Shown here: one piece after another, positions 60,798 to 64,000 of the stretch
Numbering within the stretch: the first letter of the stretch is position 1
How the letters are laid out: each line of letters opens with the position of its first letter
Assembly (NCBI RefSeq): GCF_018403225.1
Contig: NZ_BOSG01000001.1
Span: forward strand, 1,860,001-1,924,000
Origin: Paenibacillus sp. J23TS9
GTDB lineage: Bacteria > Bacillota > Bacilli > Paenibacillales > Paenibacillaceae
Length of the DNA stretch: 64,000 nt
Reading direction: 5' to 3'
Position numbers and translations under genes: made by a program
Notes under the pieces: model-generated
Databases searched by the model: none
What the model saw: only the letters and a program-made list of their open reading frames with translations
Told to the model about the DNA's origin: nothing

Positions 60798-63353
60798 TTA
60801 TTTCTCGGTATCCGGTGTTTTTTCGATGGACAAATTATAGGCTTGACTGGCAAGTTCGATACGTTCCCCCATAAGCTCATCATACAAGGTTAACCGGTAG
60901 ACTCCTCCACGCAATGTCTTGTACTGATTGCTGCTGAAGGTAGCCATGAACGTATTGTAATTCCCTACCGTCAGATCGGTGCCAATGTTCAGGGATTTTT
61001 CCTGTGACTGACCGGTTGAGTCCGTCATCTTGAGTACCAGCTTATGATTAAACTCCCCCATGTCATAGCTATTTTCCCGCTGCAGGTTATAATTCATAGT
61101 GATATTCAAGCTGTCGCTGCCTTCCACTGTCCAGCCTTTCGAATTTAGTACCGACAGTTGATAAGGATACAAGGAAACCTGTGATAAACTCGTCTGGGGT
61201 CGGCTCACAGCTGGATTAAGTCGTAATGCTGAAATATCAATATACCCTGTCGGGTCCTCTCCTGGTTCGGTAAATTTATTGCCGGTAATTCCCGGTCCAA
61301 GATATAGCGAGAGGTCCGAAGTTACTGCTGATTTGGGAAGTTTTGCCGAGAAGGTAATGAATTGCTTAATGTCCGGTGTTGCCGGCGTGTCCGGTTGACT
61401 GGATACAGCTTCGTACAGCTGTCCATCCGCTGTTCTGTAATACGCCTGAAGACGGGCCATCTTGCTTTGGCGTTTCTCTTCACTGCCAAGAAGCATTTCT
61501 GTATAGACGATATTTGAATTCATTCCCTCATAGACTATCGTTTTATTTTCGTTAACTTTAGCATGTTTCCCTAGACCTGAAACGACATAGCTGCCGCCTT
61601 GCTTAATCGATTCGACAGCATTCATTGTACTCGGTGTACTCAATGTGAGAAATGGAATTTTCTCATCTTTTTCAGATGAAAATAGATTTACCTTTAAGTC
61701 GTGAAATTCTTGGGTGTACGGAATATGGGCGATAACGTTGATGTTTGTACTCTGTCCGGGTCCCAATACAGCAACGCCCTTGTCCATCAGTATTTCGGTT
61801 GCAGGTAGATCATCATGATCTATCTTTATCATCCCCTTTAAGTCGGGCAGCGATAGATTGGTCGATTGCGTGTTGGTAATATTCAGTTTGGCTGCTAAGA
61901 TATCCTCATCTTTCCAAGGAAGGCGCTGCAGCGATTGAAGACTGTAGGAGAAAGTTCCGTATGAATTCGTCGCACTGTATACTTGTCCCTTCTGTGCATC
62001 CGTATGCAGGACATATGGGATAGTGAAATACGCAACGGGAAGCTTCATATCGGCACTCGGTTCCTTTGTTCCTGTCGCTTCCGAAGTACCCCCTCCTGCT
62101 GTATTTCCTGCAAGCTCCTTGGAGACAGATTCAATCAATTCGAGTTGAAGTGTGTTCTGTTCAACTTCCAGCGGAATCTGCACATGGAGTGGAATAATCT
62201 TCTCCTCCATAGGCTTTATCACTAAACCGCTCAATCCCTTGGAGTCCAGCGGAAACTTTTTTCCAATCCTGGAATTCACGGCAAGATCGTAATCAGGGAG
62301 TGTTACCACCTTATTGCCGGTATTCTTCATACGCAATTGAAATGACCAATCCCCCTTGCCATCCTCACTGGTTACACTGGCATTTTGAAGCTCCGTTTCG
62401 ATGATATTGTTATGGATCATGATTTTTTTAACAGCATTCTTGCCAACGACTAAATTAGCCATAGCAGCTGCAGGAAGCTTGTACGAAGAACCAGCGTATT
62501 CCAGCTGCAATGCTTCATCCTTTTGCGTGAATTGGATCTTCATATTATCGGTTTTTAGATAAGAAGGGATCTCGGACACATAATATATGGTCTTTTTTTC
62601 GTTTGGCTGAATTTTATAATCCGTCTGCGATCCGCTTATGGACAGTTTGAATATGCTTCCTCCGGCCGATACCAGATATGCCTTGTATCCCGGATCCTCA
62701 AATACCTTACTGCCCCGATTGGTCAGGTTGAATCCGACCTTCGCATAAACTTTTCCGTTATATTTATAGATCTCCAGCGATTGGCTGCCTGCTGTAACCG
62801 GGTTATTATTCATGGCGGTATTTATGCTTTTTCCAATGGGCGTCACGTTTGAATAATTAGCTGGCAGTGTAAAGGTACCTGCATGTTTCAAATAATCTTT
62901 GGCATTGATGTCCCAGACATACACGGGGAACTTCATACCTTTAAGAGAATTTAATTGCTTCATATTGACATAATAGGTTACCCGTACGCTCTCCTTGGAT
63001 AACACATTTTTTTTCGATACATCATTTGTGATGGGATGACCCAAAATAATTGACCCCCCCGGAGATACCACCTTCGAAAAGAAATTCATCATACTTACGC
63101 TGCTGCTGCCTGTATTCGTGTAGTTCAAGGTATACGTCACAATATTGCCTGTTGCCTGCGGCCAAATATTGACTTCTTCCAGGGTAGCTTTGATCTTGGA
63201 ATTTAATTGAATCGTCCCGAGGCTGCTGTTTGAAACTCCTGTTATATTCGTACCAGATTGGACAGAAGCAGCCTGGATCGGATAAGGCGATATTTGGCTA
63301 ATGACAAAAACACCTAACAGTACAGCAATATATTTGGTTCCATGCTTTCTCAT
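60798..63353 (-). CDS. Large secreted multi-module beta protein (851 residues), second copy
   Basis: A signal peptide (about 1-28, ending PIQA-AS) and six beta-module repeats as in the 836-residue paralogue. The two agree along the whole length, e.g. TIYYVSEIPSYLKTDNMKIQ here and TIYYLAEVPSYMKTDNMTLQ there, and the C-termini both have an EH-KLVL-K/E-TDS-GQS region and an R-L/M-LYDE end. An extra low-complexity stretch (KELAGNTAGGGTSEATGTKE) accounts for the greater length. It follows an HlyD-like adaptor gene by 50 bases, the same pairing as in the first locus but without a binding protein between. GGAGGAG precedes the ATG. Confidence 0.85.
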   Translation of the reverse strand: MRKHGTKYIAVLLGVFVISQISPYPIQAASVQSGTNITGVSNSSLGTIQLNSKIKATLEEVNIWPQATGNIVTYTLNYTNTGSSSVSMMNFFSKVVSPGGSIILGHPITNDVSKKNVLSKESVRVTYYVNMKQLNSLKGMKFPVYVWDINAKDYLKHAGTFTLPANYSNVTPIGKSINTAMNNNPVTAGSQSLEIYKYNGKVYAKVGFNLTNRGSKVFEDPGYKAYLVSAGGSIFKLSISGSQTDYKIQPNEKKTIYYVSEIPSYLKTDNMKIQFTQKDEALQLEYAGSSYKLPAAAMANLVVGKNAVKKIMIHNNIIETELQNASVTSEDGKGDWSFQLRMKNTGNKVVTLPDYDLAVNSRIGKKFPLDSKGLSGLVIKPMEEKIIPLHVQIPLEVEQNTLQLELIESVSKELAGNTAGGGTSEATGTKEPSADMKLPVAYFTIPYVLHTDAQKGQVYSATNSYGTFSYSLQSLQRLPWKDEDILAAKLNITNTQSTNLSLPDLKGMIKIDHDDLPATEILMDKGVAVLGPGQSTNINVIAHIPYTQEFHDLKVNLFSSEKDEKIPFLTLSTPSTMNAVESIKQGGSYVVSGLGKHAKVNENKTIVYEGMNSNIVYTEMLLGSEEKRQSKMARLQAYYRTADGQLYEAVSSQPDTPATPDIKQFITFSAKLPKSAVTSDLSLYLGPGITGNKFTEPGEDPTGYIDISALRLNPAVSRPQTSLSQVSLYPYQLSVLNSKGWTVEGSDSLNITMNYNLQRENSYDMGEFNHKLVLKMTDSTGQSQEKSLNIGTDLTVGNYNTFMATFSSNQYKTLRGGVYRLTLYDELMGERIELASQAYNLSIEKTPDTEK

Positions 63354-63403
63354 TCGTTCTCCTCCGGTTTTATTTCTTAAATTGTGTAGTCTCTATCTCA
63401 GAG

Positions 63404-64000
63404 CTATTTGTGGACGCGTGTCCCATCCATAATAAGACCGCTGTTCTCCACAATAATTTCCTGCTGATCAAATAGTCCTTCACTCACAGCTGTTGATACA
63501 TCATTCGCATCAGAGATCTTTATCGGCGTACGTACGGCATAATATGCATTCCCTAATGGGCTTGCTGATTCACTGATGGTATAAACATAGACACCTTGAT
63601 TGTCCTTGTGAACGGCTTTATTCGGAACCAGCATCTGATCTTCACCTTTTGATTTCATGATCTGGACCTCCACTCGCTCTCCCCCATGAAGTTCATGGTC
63701 CTCGAGAGCAATCACTAGATGATACATAGCGCTAACAGGTGCGTTAGCATCGGAACTATTGGAGCTGTTATTCGGATAATTCAATGCCTCGTCCAGCTTT
63801 TCGATCTTCCCCGTTAAAGATGGATGATCTTCCCGATCAAGCTTCAGGTTATCCAGAACTTCACCTACGCTGAGCATCGAAGCCATCTCGGAAGGTATGA
63901 GAAGTTCGAGCTTATATCCTTTTTCAGCGTTGGAAATCTTGATATCCGGAACTCCGCTAGAGCTGAACCCCTCAATCGCACTAATCTCCGAGACGACCCC
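63404..64000 (-). CDS. HlyD/MacA-like adaptor protein, C-terminal part, cut by window edge
   Basis: The frame is open from the stop at 63404 to the window end (198 residues), so the true start is outside; an internal ATG at 63886 is not the start. The visible part begins with GVVSEISAIEGFSSSGVPDI, which matches GIVTKINALEGLPSAGEADV of the complete adaptor at 45082-46239, and shares YHLVIALEDHELHGGERVEV with its KGGEHASIKL barrel and the NKAVHKDNQGVYVYTI end domain. It is the partner gene of the 851-residue secreted protein. Sugar permease genes may lie just outside the window. Confidence 0.85.
   Translation of the reverse strand, partial: GVVSEISAIEGFSSSGVPDIKISNAEKGYKLELLIPSEMASMLSVGEVLDNLKLDREDHPSLTGKIEKLDEALNYPNNSSNSSDANAPVSAMYHLVIALEDHELHGGERVEVQIMKSKGEDQMLVPNKAVHKDNQGVYVYTISESASPLGNAYYAVRTPIKISDANDVSTAVSEGLFDQQEIIVENSGLIMDGTRVHK

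Overview
The window reads as chromosomal DNA of a spore-former-type Firmicute, most likely a Paenibacillus or close relative. This is inferred, not measured. The grounds are strong AGGAGG ribosome sites with frequent TTG/GTG starts, two T-box leaders, CUT1 sugar-ABC genes without their own ATPase, large intracellular-type glycosidases, a Fur-boxed siderophore-binding lipoprotein and an ECF sigma/DUF4179 anti-sigma pair. No rRNA, tRNA, CRISPR array, prophage or intact transposon was found.

Layout. 1-6.1 kb: two tandem SEDS (FtsW/RodA) genes, a lipoprotein, an OmpR-type two-component pair and oligoendopeptidase F. 6.4-10 kb: a run of small AT-rich accessory genes (VOC, HAD, acylphosphatase, two GNATs, YdcF-like). 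10-16 kb: a scarred region with a gene fragment, an IS1182-type remnant, a DrrAB-type drug ABC exporter, a VWA lipoprotein and an IS1595-type remnant. 16-28 kb: RibD-C/DHFR-like reductase, a lipoprotein with a tail-fibre-like end, a VanZ protein with an NPCBM-like module, a 1040-residue double-kinase hybrid sensor, a glutamine-type ABC system with fused binding protein and permease, a VOC protein and an ABC-F ATPase. 28-37 kb: a GH95-like glycosidase, a second IS1182 remnant, asd behind a T-box, a 52-residue membrane protein, an MFS drug exporter and a HIT protein behind a T-box that lacks Stem I. 37-48 kb: an LtaS-like synthase, small enzymes, and a five-gene operon (two CUT1 permeases, HlyD-like adaptor, sugar-binding lipoprotein, 836-residue secreted multi-module protein). 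48-64 kb: ECF sigma/anti-sigma, metE, a Fur-regulated binding protein, a PTP-like/STAS-like/SRPBCC operon, a GH106-like glycosidase, Crp/Fnr plus peroxiredoxin-like genes, and at the right edge a second copy of the 'large secreted protein + HlyD adaptor' pair.

The best candidates for something not yet described are: (1) the duplicated adaptor/large-secreted-protein module, in one copy joined to a sugar ABC importer; (2) the minimal T-box leader of the HIT gene, which keeps promoter, antiterminator and terminator but has no room for Stem I; (3) two shared promoter motifs linking the MFS exporter to the DrrAB exporter and to the hybrid sensor kinase. Statements about homology are from reading motifs and lengths; no database search was run.
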